DNA from: Synechococcus sp. C9
GTDB taxonomy: Bacteria > Cyanobacteriota > Cyanobacteriia > Gloeomargaritales > Gloeomargaritaceae
Assembly: GCF_022984075.1 (NCBI RefSeq)
Contig: NZ_JALAAD010000001.1
Location: 1,344,455 to 1,408,454, forward strand
Direction of reading: 5' to 3'
Length of the DNA stretch: 64,000 bases
Positions 63,614 through 64,000 of this stretch are shown one piece after another. Made by a program: the position numbers and the translations under genes. Below the pieces are notes generated by a model. That model did no database searches, was not told where the DNA came from, and saw only the letters and a list, made by a program, of their open reading frames with translations. Within the stretch, counting starts at the first letter, position 1. Each line of letters begins with the position of its first letter.

Positions 63614-64000
63614 ATGACGTTACCCCCCCAAGAAGCCCTAGCGGGCATTAAGGTATTAATTTTCATGGCGCGGGCCGACGGCATTTTTCGGGCGGAGGAG
63701 GAGCAAATTCTCCTGGAAACCTACGAAACCCTGGGGTTGCCCCCGGAAGTCTCACTTTTGGATTTGGTGCGGGAAGACATTGACCTGGAGGCGGAACTGG
63801 CGCACATTACCACCCCCGCCGCCCGAGAGCAGGTGTATGCGGCCGCTTTAGCCCTCGCCTGTGCTGACCGCAACCGCTCGCCGGAGGAACGGGAAGTGCT
63901 GGCACGGATCAAAAACGCCTTTGCCGTCGCTACTCCCAAAACTGACCTGTTGCAACGGTTTATGGACGACACCCGCAATACCCTGTTACCGGCGGAGATT
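63614..64000 (+). CDS. TerB-like protein, partial (runs off the window)
   Basis: The ATG at 63614 starts a frame open to the window end (129 codons). It begins MTLPPQEALAGIKVLIFMAR with ADGIFRAEEEQILLETYETL, the acidic DGxxxxEE pattern of the TerB/DjlA-like helical metal-binding fold. A second repeat ALACADRNRSPEEREVLARI follows. Homologues in cyanobacteria are uncharacterised and not necessarily tied to tellurite. Confidence 0.75.
   Translation, partial: MTLPPQEALAGIKVLIFMARADGIFRAEEEQILLETYETLGLPPEVSLLDLVREDIDLEAELAHITTPAAREQVYAAALALACADRNRSPEEREVLARIKNAFAVATPKTDLLQRFMDDTRNTLLPAEI

Overview
The window is chromosomal DNA from an oxygenic cyanobacterium. The lineage markers seen are petN (cytochrome b6f subunit VIII), an ndhD plus CO2-hydration gene pair of an NDH-1 CO2-uptake complex, a PedR-like small LuxR regulator, a DpsA-type ferritin with a third histidine at the ferroxidase site, and several families largely confined to cyanobacteria and plastids (DUF3086, DUF3119, DUF3611, a PGM1-type ATP-grasp ligase). 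Base composition is moderately GC-rich and genes are tightly packed, often with 4-nt ATGA overlaps. I cannot name the species from sequence alone. A unicellular, early-branching or thermophile-like cyanobacterium would fit (inference). Most of the window is housekeeping. No rRNA, CRISPR array, prophage or complete defence system is visible.

Layout. 1-2.8 kb: two small cyanobacterial proteins, a secreted M48 protease and a ParA-like ATPase with a small coupled partner. 2.8-6.4 kb is a decayed accessory island: a MITE-like element, the tail of a DNA methyltransferase abutting an IS630-type transposase relic, the 3' half of a CHAT-protease gene cut off by an IS5-type element, and a second MITE nested inside that transposase gene. 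6.4-18 kb: wecB, radA, aroC, a CBS-like protein, trmJ, the PedR-like regulator, TPR proteins, a GTPase, a TldD/PmbA protein, an IscA-type protein, cobI, and petN (29 codons). 18.3-23.6 kb: one 1739-residue CBS/PAS/GAF/GGDEF/EAL sensor whose EAL part looks dead. 23.7-38.7 kb: ileS, an HMA-membrane protein, proS, a RibD-C-like reductase, the ATP-grasp ligase, dpsA, a frameshifted membrane-protein gene, argG, a beta-lactamase-fold protein, a 5'-nucleotidase and cca. 38.8-50 kb: ndhD-cup, a TPR lipoprotein, arsH and a phosphatase, a transglutaminase-like protein, a hydrolase, an HD-domain protein, a tandem triplication of a coiled-coil gene, then lgt. 50-64 kb: small membrane and DUF proteins, a flavodoxin-like protein, an S-layer-homology protein downstream of a tandem repeat array, rsfS, tRNA-Ser(TGA), hemE, an epimerase whose last codons are replaced by an IS4-type insertion, gatC, a zinc-ribbon/PstS-like protein, DUF3086/DUF3119 and a partial TerB-like gene.

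Two short repeat families recur in the gaps. Family A (about 95-119 bp) has CAGTCT/AGACTG termini flanked by TA. Family B (about 123 bp) has TATAGCAATCCTAA-type termini and a GGGGC-GTA-GCCCC hairpin; four copies stand in tandem at 54.07-54.56 kb and degenerate copies are scattered. The termini suggest both are MITEs. For family A, a precise insertion in the IS5-type transposase can be reconstructed: removing 118 bp restores the expected C-terminus.
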